NCBI RefSeq assembly: GCF_900460535.1
Contig: NZ_UHIL01000001.1
Location: forward strand, 2,480,001 to 2,544,000
Length of the DNA: 64,000 bases
Origin: Vibrio parahaemolyticus
GTDB lineage: Bacteria > Pseudomonadota > Gammaproteobacteria > Enterobacterales > Vibrionaceae
Direction of reading: 5' to 3'
Of the stretch, positions 44,633-54,649 are shown in pieces. The notes under the pieces are model-generated. The model worked only from the letters and a program-made list of their open reading frames with translations. It was not told the origin of the DNA and did no database searches. The first letter of the stretch is position 1; every line of letters begins with the position of its first letter. The translations under genes were made by a program, and so were the position numbers.

Positions 44633-45250
44633 TCAATCACCCAATTTTATTTTTCTAAGTTTAGGGCTGTCAGCAAACATATCTTGGTGCGTCGTTAACA
44701 TCACAATGCCACCGTTATCGGCATGCTGAGCAAACAGAGCTTCAAGCACTTTGACACCTTGTTTGTCGATTGCTGTTAGTGGTTCATCCAAAATCCACAA
44801 AATCTGCTTACTTAGCCAAAGTCTAGCCAAAGCAACGCGACGCTGCTGACCCGCAGAAAGTTGTGCTACAGGTACATCTTCTCGCCCCGCAAGCCCCACT
44901 TGGGTTAAAGCAGTAAAGATTTCTTCATCGGAAGTGCTGTTATTTTGAATAGATTGGTAAAAACGTAAGTTTTCAAATGCGGTGAGTTCGCGCTTTACGC
45001 CAGTTTGATGGCCGAGAAATAGCAAGTCTTGGTGGAAGACATCACGAGATTTTTCAACCTCTTCACCTTTCCACTTGATCATTCCTTCTTCTCTATCGCC
45101 TAACCCTGTAATAATGCGCAGTAGCGTCGTTTTACCTGTGCCATTACGCCCTTCGATCTGGACTAACTCACCAGGCTTAATTTCAAATTGCAGGTTTTCA
45201 AACAGGACCCTTTCATCACGGATCGCAGTCAGGTTAGACACTTCTAACAT
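44633..45250 (-). CDS. ccmA: Cytochrome c biogenesis ATP-binding protein CcmA
   Basis: CcmA is the ABC ATPase of the CcmAB complex. The 205-residue protein has the Walker A loop GRNGTGKTT (34-42), the signature [18 protein letters not shown] and Walker B ILWILDEP. It is the first gene of the ccm cluster on the minus strand. Its promoter should lie in 45251-45416, where I see only weak candidates (for example TAATAT near the start). Confidence 0.97.
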   Translation of the reverse strand: MLEVSNLTAIRDERVLFENLQFEIKPGELVQIEGRNGTGKTTLLRIITGLGDREEGMIKWKGEEVEKSRDVFHQDLLFLGHQTGVKRELTAFENLRFYQSIQNNSTSDEEIFTALTQVGLAGREDVPVAQLSAGQQRRVALARLWLSKQILWILDEPLTAIDKQGVKVLEALFAQHADNGGIVMLTTHQDMFADSPKLRKIKLGD

Positions 45251-45416
45251 AGGGCTTCAACTTCATAAGGAACGAAGGGCTATATTAACACAGCTTACTT
45301 GTGACAAAACAGGATAAGAAAGCAGGGATGTATGTAAGTTCATGTATTTTTGTTAACTTACTGTCACACTTTGATAAAATTAACCATAAGTGGCTATAAG
45401 TTTTTATTTTAGATAT

Positions 45417-45440
45417 AAAAAAAGAAGCCGAAGCTTCTTT
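45417..45440. terminator. Terminator at the end of the chemotaxis operon
   Basis: AAAGAAGC (45421-45428) pairs with GCTTCTTT (45433-45440) around CGAA, a stable tetraloop, with A/T tracts on both sides. It ends the minus-strand che transcript 10 bp behind the DUF2802 gene. Confidence 0.88.
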
Positions 45441-45449
45441 TTATTCTCT

Positions 45450-45947
45450 TTATCGTCGACGCCCACGTGGTGGGTAATTCGAATCATCGGAAGGTTGACT
45501 GCTTAATGGCGGGATCTTCTCTTTTCCAGCCAGTTTTTTCTGCAAAGAGAGCATCAACTCTGCTTCTGCTTTTGGCAGTTCACACTCTTCGATTAGCTCG
45601 TTGATATCAGCCCCTAACTGCACCATTTTGGTTGCTCTACTGTATAAGCGACCATCAGTATCAGCGTGTTCTAGTTCGCGAATTCGCTCATTAAGATGTT
45701 GGATGATATCTTGCTGCTCAGTTACTTTTTGGCCAAGGCCAACTACAACCGAACGTACCTCTAGTAGCTGTTTGTTCAGCTTCTGCACTTCTTTATCCGC
45801 GTGTCGTGCCTGCGCTCGCTGTTGGTCCATTTGCTTTTGCAAACCAGCACGAATGCGCAGCTGCAACACAACCAACACCAATACAATAAACGCAACGCCA
45901 CCCGCGAGGAATGGTACAGATAAAAAAGTCTCTTCAGCCATCATCAT
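45450..45947 (-). CDS. DUF2802 protein at the end of the chemotaxis operon
   Basis: The 165-residue protein has one N-terminal membrane helix (about 10-30, VPFLAGGVAFIVLVLVVLQL) and a long coiled coil (about 35-95). A small C-terminal helical domain follows (RATKMVQLGADINELIEECELPKAEAELML), which matches the DUF2802 family as I know it. The tail is proline- and arginine-rich. The function is unknown. It starts nine bases after the cheW stop, so it is almost certainly cotranscribed with cheW and should act in chemotaxis or pole organisation. Confidence 0.82.
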   Translation of the reverse strand: MMMAEETFLSVPFLAGGVAFIVLVLVVLQLRIRAGLQKQMDQQRAQARHADKEVQKLNKQLLEVRSVVVGLGQKVTEQQDIIQHLNERIRELEHADTDGRLYSRATKMVQLGADINELIEECELPKAEAELMLSLQKKLAGKEKIPPLSSQPSDDSNYPPRGRRR

Positions 45948-45955
45948 TCAGCCAA

Positions 45956-46450
45956 TTATAGGTGAGCCATCTCGTCCCATTCGTCGTCAGTTAGCAGCTT
46001 GTTCAAATCAACAAGGATCAGAAGCTTACCGTCACGGTTGCTTACACCTTGGATGAATTTCGCGCTTTCGTCTGTACCTACAGAAGGCGTAGTGTCGATC
46101 TCAGAAGAACGTAGGTAAACCACTTCAGCAACGCTATCTACCAAGATGCCGATAACTTGACGCTCTGATTCGATCACGATGATACGTGTGTTATCAGTTA
46201 CTTCGCCTTCCATCAAACCGAAGCGTGAACGTGTATCGATAACCGTTACAACGTTACCACGTAGGTTGATGATACCTAGTACGTAATCTGGCGCACCTGG
46301 AACTGGAGCAATTTCAGTGTAACGAAGAACTTCACGAACTTGCATTACATTGATGCCGTACGTTTCTTCTTCTAGTTGGAACGTCACCCACTGAAGAACT
46401 TCGTCATTCGATGTATCTTTCTTCACTTCTACTTCAAAAGCTTGAGACAT
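45956..46450 (-). CDS. cheW: Chemotaxis coupling protein CheW
   Basis: CheW links chemoreceptors to the CheA kinase in polar arrays. The 164-residue protein is a single CheW/SH3-like domain with QWVTFQLEEETYGINVMQVREVL, APDYVLGIINLRGNVVTVID and the family's C-terminal ILVDLNKLL. It lies between parP and the DUF2802 gene in the polar flagellar chemotaxis cluster. Confidence 0.97.
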   Translation of the reverse strand: MSQAFEVEVKKDTSNDEVLQWVTFQLEEETYGINVMQVREVLRYTEIAPVPGAPDYVLGIINLRGNVVTVIDTRSRFGLMEGEVTDNTRIIVIESERQVIGILVDSVAEVVYLRSSEIDTTPSVGTDESAKFIQGVSNRDGKLLILVDLNKLLTDDEWDEMAHL

Positions 46451-46485
46451 AGTTAATCCTCGTTAATGTCGTTCCCGACTTAAAT

Positions 46486-47581
<1,096 letters not shown>

Positions 47582-47592
<11 letters not shown>

Positions 47593-48361
47593 CGAACGCT
47601 AACCTCTCCAAGTAAATCAATAGCTGTTTGTACGCAAACACACCACGGCTACCGGATGCAAAGTGCGACGCTGGTAAGTGTTTCAAACTTGCGTCTCGGA
47701 ACTTGGTGTCAATCGGTACTGCGGAAGTCCACACTTGGTTCGGGTAGTCTTTTTTCAGTTGCGTCAAAGTCTGCAACGAAGCGCGAGTTCGCTTGTCGTA
47801 CATGGTTGGTACGATGGTGACTTTGAACCCATCTGGACGTGATTTCTGCATGATCGTCAACGTACGAATCATACGTTCCAAGCCTTTCATCGCGAGGAAC
47901 TCAGTCTGTACTGGGATCAAGATACGATCACTCGCCGCGAGTGCATTAACCATCATCACACCAAGGATTGGCGGACAATCGATCAACACGTAGTCGTAAT
48001 CTTGCGAAACCGCTTGAAGTGCGCGCTTCAAAATCAGCCCCATGCCACTGCGGTTACCCATTACGCGGTCTAGCGTAGCCAATGACATGTGCGCAGGAAT
48101 GATGTCCATTCCTTCCAACTCGGTTTCTAAGATCAACGGCTTAACCGTATCGCGAGTGAACGTCTTTAGCTGAAACAGATCAAACAAGCTTGATGACACG
48201 GTATCTGAGTCATAACCAAGATAAGTCGTCAGTGACGCATGAGGATCGGTGTCGACCATCAATACACGATGACCTTTCTGGCTCAACAAACCTGCTAGTG
48301 TCACTGTTGATGTGGTTTTACCTACCCCACCTTTTTGGTTAGCTACACTCCAAACGATCAT
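47582..48361 (-). CDS. parC: ParA-like ATPase ParC (polar localisation of chemotaxis arrays)
   Basis: ParC is a MinD/ParA-family ATPase that recruits chemotaxis proteins to the old pole under HubP control. The 259-residue protein has the deviant Walker A KGGVGKTT (10-17), then VDTDPHASLTTYLGY and the DCPPILG Walker B segment. It lies between cheB and parP. This is not the topoisomerase IV subunit of the same name. Confidence 0.94.
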
Positions 48362-48369
48362 GATTTATC

Positions 48370-49479
48370 CTACGCTAAACCCACTTCCACCAGCATGCGT
48401 TCTGCAATTCGGTCAAGAGGTAAATCTTCAGAAGAAATGCCCGCTTTAGCAACAGCTTGAGGCATACCGTAAACCACACAGCTTTCTTCGTCTTGTGCCC
48501 AAATGGTTGAACCTGCCGATTTCAGCATACGTGCACCTTCTCGGCCATCTGCACCCATTCCGGTGAGCACCATAGAAAGCACTTTGTCGCCGTAAACTTT
48601 CGCCGCCGAGCCAAAGGTCACATCCACACACGGTTTGTAGTTCATGCGATCACCGCCATCAATGATGCGAAGGCGAGCAGCACCTGCACGACCATCAATC
48701 ATCATTTGCTTGCCGCCTGGCGCTAGGTAAGCCACGCCAGCTTGTAACACATCACCGTCTTGTGCTTCTTTCACTTGAATCTTACACAACGTGTTCAATC
48801 GACTTGCAAATGCCGCCGTAAATGTCGCAGGCATATGCTGAATCAGCACGATTGGATGTGGGTAGTTCATCGGCAGACGAGTAAGAATTTTTTGTAAAGC
48901 AACTGGGCCACCAGTGGATGTGCCAATCGCAGTTAACTGGTATTTCTTACCCGATGCGCGGAACTTGGTTGCTGCCGGTCGAGCCGGAGCCGATGCGGCA
49001 GGCGCAGCGGTTCTTGAAGCCAGTGGGCGCGCAGCACTAGTTGCAGCAGCTGGACGCGCTACAGGACGGCGCATGAAAGCACGCTTGGAGGCAATTTGAA
49101 TGACACGTTGCTGAAGCAGCGAAACCGCTTCATCGCGGTTACGTGCAATATCTTCAAACTTCTTCGGTAAGAAGTCCAGAGCACCAGCGTCCAACGCATC
49201 AAGAGTTGCTTTCGCCCCATCATGAGTCAGGGACGAAAACATCAGAATTGGCGTTGGAGATGCGGCCATGATTTCACGCACAGCCGTAATGCCATCCATA
49301 ACTGGCATTTCAATATCCATGGTGATGACGTCCGGCTTGAGAGCTTTGGCTTTTTCGACCGCTTCTCTGCCATTTACCGCAACGTCAATCACTTCTAGGC
49401 GCGATTCTGAGTTGATGATTTCGCTTACGCGACGACGGAAAAAACTCGAATCATCAACGACTAGTACTTTAATCGCCAT
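48370..49479 (-). CDS. cheB: Chemotaxis protein-glutamate methylesterase CheB
   Basis: CheB removes methyl groups from chemoreceptors and deamidates glutamines during adaptation. The 369-residue protein has a receiver domain with Asp9/Asp10 and phospho-acceptor Asp55 ([13 protein letters not shown]). An Ala/Pro/Arg-rich linker (about 140-175) and the methylesterase domain follow, with serine in [11 protein letters not shown], histidine in IQHMPATFT and aspartate in GMGADGREG. It lies between cheA and parC. Confidence 0.97.
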   Translation of the reverse strand: MAIKVLVVDDSSFFRRRVSEIINSESRLEVIDVAVNGREAVEKAKALKPDVITMDIEMPVMDGITAVREIMAASPTPILMFSSLTHDGAKATLDALDAGALDFLPKKFEDIARNRDEAVSLLQQRVIQIASKRAFMRRPVARPAAATSAARPLASRTAAPAASAPARPAATKFRASGKKYQLTAIGTSTGGPVALQKILTRLPMNYPHPIVLIQHMPATFTAAFASRLNTLCKIQVKEAQDGDVLQAGVAYLAPGGKQMMIDGRAGAARLRIIDGGDRMNYKPCVDVTFGSAAKVYGDKVLSMVLTGMGADGREGARMLKSAGSTIWAQDEESCVVYGMPQAVAKAGISSEDLPLDRIAERMLVEVGLA

Positions 49480-49503
49480 TTTGTTCCTTTTCTTTACGTC
49501 AGC

Positions 49504-51738
49504 TTAGATGCGCGAAGCTGCTGCGTATTGCTTCAATAGATCTGGCACATCAAGAATCAATGCAATGTGACCATCACTGGTAATCGTCGCACCAGCCATA
49601 CCTGGTGTACCTTGCAATAAGTTATCTAATGGCTTGATAACCACTTCTTCTTGACCGATAAGCGTGTCGACGACAAAACCAACGCGTTGGCTGCCGATCT
49701 GCACAATCACAACATGACCATGACCGATGCGTTGCTCCACGCGAGGAGACTTAGACGCCAACCAGTTTTGTAGGTAGAACAGTGGAATAGACTTATCGCG
49801 AACGATGATGGTTAACTGACCATCTACCACGTTGGTGCGGCTTAAATCTAAGTGGAAAATCTCATTTACTGACGCAAGTGGTAGTGCAAACGGATGACCG
49901 CCAACACCCACCATTAAGGTCGGCAAAATCGCAAGAGTCAGTGGCACTTTGATGGTGATCTTCGTGCCCTTGCCTAGCTCTGAATCGATGTCGATAGAGC
50001 CGTTTAAGGTGTTGATCGCCGTCTTAACTACGTCCATACCTACACCGCGGCCTGAAATATCAGAGATTTTCTCTTTACTTGAGAAGCCAGGGGCGAAGAT
50101 AAGGTTGAAACACTCTTTGTCCGATAGACGCGCTGCTGCATCTTCGTCCATCATGCCGCGTTTTACCGCAATGCCACGAAGTTTATTAGGATCCATACCG
50201 CCACCGTCATCAACGATAGCCAATTCGATATGGTCACCTTCTTGTGAAGCAGATAGGATGACTTTACCAGTGCGCGATTTACCCGCTTTTACGCGGTCTT
50301 CTGGCATTTCAATGCCGTGGTCAACCGAGTTGCGCACCAAGTGGATCAATGGATCCGCTAGCGCTTCTACTAGGTTTTTATCGAGATCGGTTTCTTCACC
50401 GCGCATTTCCAGCACGATGTCTTTATTTAGGTTACGCGCCAAGTCACGTACAACGCGAGGGAAACGGCCAAATACTTTCTTAATTGGCTGCATGCGCGTT
50501 TTCATTACTGCACCTTGAAGGTCTGCAGTAACAACGTCTAGGTTTGCCACAGCTTTCGACATTTCTTCATTGTCGCTGTTCAAACCAAGACTTAATAAGC
50601 GGTTACGTACCAACACGAGCTCACCCACCATGTTCATGATGGTATCTAGCGTTGATGTATCAACACGTACCGTCGCTTCTGCTTGTGGCTTTTTCACCGC
50701 TGGTGCAGACGCTTTTGGCTCCTCTTTCACCGCCACAGGTTTTGCTGCTGGCTTAGGAGCAGAGGCTGGCGTTGAAACCGGAGCCGGCTGCGCAACAGGT
50801 GCTGGTTTTGGCGCTTCTGGAGCTAAAGCGGAAGCAGGCTTAGTTGCCATATCAAGCTCTTCAAGCGTTGGGCCTTTGCCCGCACCGTGTAGCTCGTCAA
50901 GCAGCTTCTCAAACTCTTCATCGGTCATCAGGTCGCTATCGCCTGAAGCAGCTGAAACCGCAGGAGCAGCAGGTTCTGGTGCTTTAGGCGTCTCTACAGG
51001 AGCGGCAGTTGCTGCTGAAGGGCTCTGACCAACACCATGCAATTCATCGAGAAGACGTTCGAATTCGTCATCGGTGATATCGCCATTGTCCAGAACAGGC
51101 GCACTTGCTTGAACAGGTGCAGCCGCTGTTGGAGCTGATGTCGATGCGCCTGGTGCAGCACCTTTACCGTGCAGCTCATCAAGAAGCTTTTCAAACTCGT
51201 CTTGAGTAATTTCGTCGACAGAACCTATAGAACCCGCCTCCGTTATGTCGGCTGCAGGGGCAGCTGGCACTTCGTTAGCAGGTTCTGGGATAACTGGTTC
51301 TGGAGTAACGATAGGTTCTTCAACCACTGTAGCTACTTCGTCTTCAGACTCAGGCTTACATAGACGGTGCAGTTCATCCAGCAATGCAGGGTCTGCAGCT
51401 TCTAACGCTTCTCGATCTTGCACAGCTTGGAACTGGGTATTTACCGTATCCAACGCCTTCAACATGGTATCCATGAGGCTTGGCGTTACAGAACGTTGGC
51501 CATTTCGCAACACGTCGAACACGTTCTCTGCACCGTGGCAGGTGTCGACCAGTTCTGCTAAGGATAGGAAACCGGCACCACCTTTCACGGTATGAAAACC
51601 GCGGAAGATAGCATTAAGTAAGTCTTTGTCTTCTGGATTGTTTTCTAACTCAACCAGCTGCTCAGAAAGCAGCTCTAGGATTTCTCCGGCCTCAATTAGA
51701 AAGTCCTGAAGGATATCTTCGTCTAAATCGTAGCTCAT
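49504..51738 (-). CDS. cheA: Chemotaxis histidine kinase CheA
   Basis: CheA is the kinase of the chemotaxis array and phosphorylates CheY and CheB. The 744-residue protein has an Hpt domain with phospho-acceptor His49 (FHTVKGGAGFL). A long Pro/Ala-rich linker contains three copies of an EFEKLLDELHG motif. Dimerisation helices (about 365-430), the ATPase domain (LVRNSVDHGIE, DDGGGMD, GRGVGMDVV) and a C-terminal CheW-like domain follow. In Vibrio a segment of the linker (the LID region) binds ParP and ParC for polar retention; the repeats lie in that part. Confidence 0.97.
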   Translation of the reverse strand: MSYDLDEDILQDFLIEAGEILELLSEQLVELENNPEDKDLLNAIFRGFHTVKGGAGFLSLAELVDTCHGAENVFDVLRNGQRSVTPSLMDTMLKALDTVNTQFQAVQDREALEAADPALLDELHRLCKPESEDEVATVVEEPIVTPEPVIPEPANEVPAAPAADITEAGSIGSVDEITQDEFEKLLDELHGKGAAPGASTSAPTAAAPVQASAPVLDNGDITDDEFERLLDELHGVGQSPSAATAAPVETPKAPEPAAPAVSAASGDSDLMTDEEFEKLLDELHGAGKGPTLEELDMATKPASALAPEAPKPAPVAQPAPVSTPASAPKPAAKPVAVKEEPKASAPAVKKPQAEATVRVDTSTLDTIMNMVGELVLVRNRLLSLGLNSDNEEMSKAVANLDVVTADLQGAVMKTRMQPIKKVFGRFPRVVRDLARNLNKDIVLEMRGEETDLDKNLVEALADPLIHLVRNSVDHGIEMPEDRVKAGKSRTGKVILSASQEGDHIELAIVDDGGGMDPNKLRGIAVKRGMMDEDAAARLSDKECFNLIFAPGFSSKEKISDISGRGVGMDVVKTAINTLNGSIDIDSELGKGTKITIKVPLTLAILPTLMVGVGGHPFALPLASVNEIFHLDLSRTNVVDGQLTIIVRDKSIPLFYLQNWLASKSPRVEQRIGHGHVVIVQIGSQRVGFVVDTLIGQEEVVIKPLDNLLQGTPGMAGATITSDGHIALILDVPDLLKQYAAASRI
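50884..51216 (-). repeat. Three copies of an LDELHG motif in the CheA linker
   Basis: The copies are QDEFEKLLDELHGKG (about residues 176-190), DDEFERLLDELHGVG (about 221-235) and DEEFEKLLDELHGAG (about 271-285), separated by Ala/Pro-rich spacers. A fourth, weaker relative (ALLDELHRL) ends the Hpt domain. Confidence 0.93.
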
Positions 51739-51747
51739 ACGTTACCT

Positions 51748-52488
51748 TTAAAATCCAAGACTGGACAACAAGTCATCGACTTCGTCCTGCGATGAAACCG
51801 CATCTTCTCTCAGTTCTGGATGAAGAATAGGGCCTTCGGCTTCGCTTGATTGTTTAATCTTTTTATCTGCCGGTTCTGACAAAACTTGAACCTGTTCTGC
51901 TGGTTTTTGGCCAGAGAATACGGTGAGGATTTCCACCAAACGGCCTTCTACTTCGTTTACCAGCGTAATTACGCGACGAATAATTTGACCCGTTAAGTCT
52001 TGGAAGTCTTGCGCCATAAGAATTTCGGTCAACTGACCGCGCAATTCAGTGCTATCACCTTCGACCTGAACAAGCAGTTTGTCGATACGGTGACACAGAG
52101 CTTTGAATTCGCTTAATTCAATGCGCCCGTACATGAGTTCATTCCATTGAGGACGAACTTGTTGAAGGCAATCATGCAGGTTATCGGCGATTGGAAGGCA
52201 GCAATCTACTGCATCCATCGTCTTGTTTGCTGCCAGTTCCGTTTTCTCGATCACATAGTGCAGACGATCCCGAGCATTCGGGATTTCATCTTTAGCTATT
52301 TCGGTCATGCGTTGATCGAGGTTGAACTGCTTTAGTGAATCATGAAGGTCTCGAGTCAGTGTTCCGATTTCTTGCAAAACCGGATTCTCTGTACCTTCAT
52401 ATAGCGAGGCAACAAGCATGTTCGCTTGATCTTGTTCCCCGTTTTCTAGCATTTGAACGAGCGACTTCGCCTGCTCTAGTGAGATCAT
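51748..52488 (-). CDS. cheZ: Chemotaxis phosphatase CheZ
   Basis: CheZ dephosphorylates CheY-P. The 246-residue helical protein has the catalytic glutamine region LMAQDFQDLTGQIIRRV, and its C-terminal end DEVDDLLSSLGF is the CheY-binding helix. It lies 9 bp before cheA. The 118 bp between it and cheY contain a CGAGTC/GACTCG dyad and no clear terminator. Confidence 0.97.
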   Translation of the reverse strand: MISLEQAKSLVQMLENGEQDQANMLVASLYEGTENPVLQEIGTLTRDLHDSLKQFNLDQRMTEIAKDEIPNARDRLHYVIEKTELAANKTMDAVDCCLPIADNLHDCLQQVRPQWNELMYGRIELSEFKALCHRIDKLLVQVEGDSTELRGQLTEILMAQDFQDLTGQIIRRVITLVNEVEGRLVEILTVFSGQKPAEQVQVLSEPADKKIKQSSEAEGPILHPELREDAVSSQDEVDDLLSSLGF

Positions 52489-52606
52489 TCTGAATAGACC
52501 CTTTTACGTTTAGTTCTTCTTATCGCTTCGAAAACGTCAAACGAGTCATTTTATGTGTATGTATTATTTGGAATAAACGACTCGAATAACAAAGAGAAAG
52601 AGAGAG

Positions 52607-52999
52607 TTATAAACGTTCGAAAATTTTCTCTAATTTTTCTTTTAGTGTTGCAGCAGTAAATGGCTTAACAATGTAGCCGTTTACACCTGCTTGAGCAGCT
52701 TCGATGATCTGCTCACGCTTCGCTTCAGCCGTGATCATAAGTACAGGAAGGTGCTTAAGCTCTGCATCGGCACGGATGTGTTTAAGCAGATCGATACCTT
52801 GCATTCCTGGCATATTCCAGTCGGTTACAACAAAATCGAAGTCACCTTTTTTCAGCATTGGTAATGCAGTTAAACCGTCGTCGGCTTCTTGAGTGTTATT
52901 GAAACCCAAGTCACGAAGCAGGTTTTTAACAATACGGCGCATTGTTGAGAAATCGTCAACAATAAGGATCTTCATGTTTTTATTCAAAATTGCCTCCAC
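52607..52999 (-). CDS. cheY: Chemotaxis response regulator CheY
   Basis: Phospho-CheY binds FliM and changes flagellar rotation. The 130-residue receiver domain has the acidic pair Asp15/Asp16, the phospho-acceptor Asp60 ([12 protein letters not shown]), MITAEA and the conserved lysine in YIVKPF. It starts [18 protein letters not shown], matching Vibrio CheY3, the copy that controls the flagellum. It follows fliA by 21 bp. Confidence 0.97.
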   Translation of the reverse strand: MEAILNKNMKILIVDDFSTMRRIVKNLLRDLGFNNTQEADDGLTALPMLKKGDFDFVVTDWNMPGMQGIDLLKHIRADAELKHLPVLMITAEAKREQIIEAAQAGVNGYIVKPFTAATLKEKLEKIFERL

Positions 53000-53020
53000 T
53001 GAATCGTAAAATCAGTGTTT

Positions 53021-53758
53021 TTAGTCATTTTGTGTCCACGCACTGAGCTTGGTGCGTAAACGTTGCATCGCTTGGCTTAGTATTTGGCTTACACGAGATT
53101 CGCTTACACCTAATACATCACCAATTTCTTTCAAATTGAGTTCTTCGTCATAATAAAGCGAAAGTACTAAAGCTTCACGCTCTGGAAGCTGTTTTATTGA
53201 TTCAACCAGTGCTTTTCTGAACGATTCATCTGCTACACCCTTAAATGGGTTGCTGTCATCAGTTTCATCTGCTGGTGAAATCACATCATCAGAAACGCCT
53301 AAATCTTCAATACCAACTAATCTTGAGCAGTTTATATCGGTCAGAGCACTATGATATTGATCCAGTGACATCCCGAGATGTGCTGCTACTTCAGAATCTG
53401 TCGGATCACGATTTAACACGCCTTCCAGCTCTGCGACCGCTTGATTAATTTCGCGATTATTCTTATGAACAGAACGCGGTACCCAGTCACCTTTGCGCAT
53501 GTCATCTAACATGGCGCCACGAATACGGATACCAGCATAAGTTTCAAAGCTCGCACCTTTAGAACCATCATAATTCTGCTGAGCTTCGATAAGACCGATC
53601 ATGCCGGCCTGAATTAAATCCTCTACCTGAACACTCGGCGGTAAACGGCCTAACAGGTGGTGAGCAATACGCTTAACCAACACAGAGTAGCGTTCAATGA
53701 ACGCTTGCTGACTATTAAACTTGCCATGCTGGTCATAGGTTATCGCTTTATTCACCAA
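53021..53758 (-). CDS. fliA: Flagellar sigma factor FliA (sigma-28)
   Basis: FliA transcribes late flagellar and chemotaxis genes and is held by FlgM until the hook is complete. The 245-residue protein has sigma regions 2 (VEDLIQAGMIGLIEA), 3 and 4 (LNLKEIGDVLGVSESRVSQI). Its start overlaps the flhG stop region by 11 bp, so it is expressed with flhA-flhF-flhG. Confidence 0.97.
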   Translation of the reverse strand: MVNKAITYDQHGKFNSQQAFIERYSVLVKRIAHHLLGRLPPSVQVEDLIQAGMIGLIEAQQNYDGSKGASFETYAGIRIRGAMLDDMRKGDWVPRSVHKNNREINQAVAELEGVLNRDPTDSEVAAHLGMSLDQYHSALTDINCSRLVGIEDLGVSDDVISPADETDDSNPFKGVADESFRKALVESIKQLPEREALVLSLYYDEELNLKEIGDVLGVSESRVSQILSQAMQRLRTKLSAWTQND

Positions 53759-54635
53759 AAGGGTCCTCTGCGAATTCGGTACGATTTAGCAACCTTTCCA
53801 CAAAAAATTCCAAGTGTCCACTTGGTGTTTTCGGCAGTGGCCACATCAGCGCTTTGTTTGCCAATGAGCTGATAGCTAAAGCCGCAGGAGAGCGAGGGAA
53901 CGCATCAACGACAATTTTTTGTCTTTTTACGGCTTGTCGTACTTTATCATCTAATGGAATACATGCTACGAGCTCAAGGCTTACATTCAAGAACCGCTCT
54001 GTGACTAGCGTCAACTTTGCAAACAATTCTCGACCTTCTCGGTAGCTTCTGACCATATTTGCAACAACTTTAAAGCGTTGGACTTGGTGTTCTTTGCTCA
54101 AAAGCTTAATTAGTGCATAAGCATCAGTGATAGAAGTCGGTTCGTCACAGACTACTACAACTACATCTTGAGCTGCACGAGAAAAACTAATAACCATATC
54201 AGAAATGCCAGCTGCTGTATCAATTAGCAGGATGTCCATTTCATCTTCAAGACTACCAAATGCGCGGATGAGTCCAGCATGTTGAGCATGAGAAAGCTCT
54301 GTCATGCTTTGTGTGCCAGAAGTTGCAGGGATTATCTTTATACCATAAGGGCCTTCAACAATCGCATCTTTTAGCTCACATTCACCCGCTAGCACATGTC
54401 CCAGGTTACGTTTTGAACGAATTCCGAGCATTACGTCAACATTAGCCAGACCTAGGTCAGCGTCGAGAACCATCACCTTTTTGCCTTGGCGAGCCATGCA
54501 GATCGCCAGACCCAGCGTTACGTTAGATTTCCCCACACCACCTTTGCCGCCAGTAACAGCAATCACTTTTGTCAACGATGGTTGTGTTAAGCGACGGAGG
54601 CCGCTTGCTTGATCGTGTATCATATTCTCAGTCAT
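53748..54635 (-). CDS. flhG: Flagellar number regulator FlhG (FleN)
   Basis: FlhG is a MinD-like ATPase that limits polar flagella to one, by restraining FlhF and the master regulator FlrA, and is brought to the pole by HubP. The 295-residue protein has the deviant Walker A GGKGGVGKS (29-37), VLDADLGLANVDVMLGI and DTAAGISD. It lies directly behind flhF in the classic order. Confidence 0.96.
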   Translation of the reverse strand: MTENMIHDQASGLRRLTQPSLTKVIAVTGGKGGVGKSNVTLGLAICMARQGKKVMVLDADLGLANVDVMLGIRSKRNLGHVLAGECELKDAIVEGPYGIKIIPATSGTQSMTELSHAQHAGLIRAFGSLEDEMDILLIDTAAGISDMVISFSRAAQDVVVVVCDEPTSITDAYALIKLLSKEHQVQRFKVVANMVRSYREGRELFAKLTLVTERFLNVSLELVACIPLDDKVRQAVKRQKIVVDAFPRSPAALAISSLANKALMWPLPKTPSGHLEFFVERLLNRTEFAEDPFGE

Positions 54636-54649
54636 AGTAGTCCGCCGCC

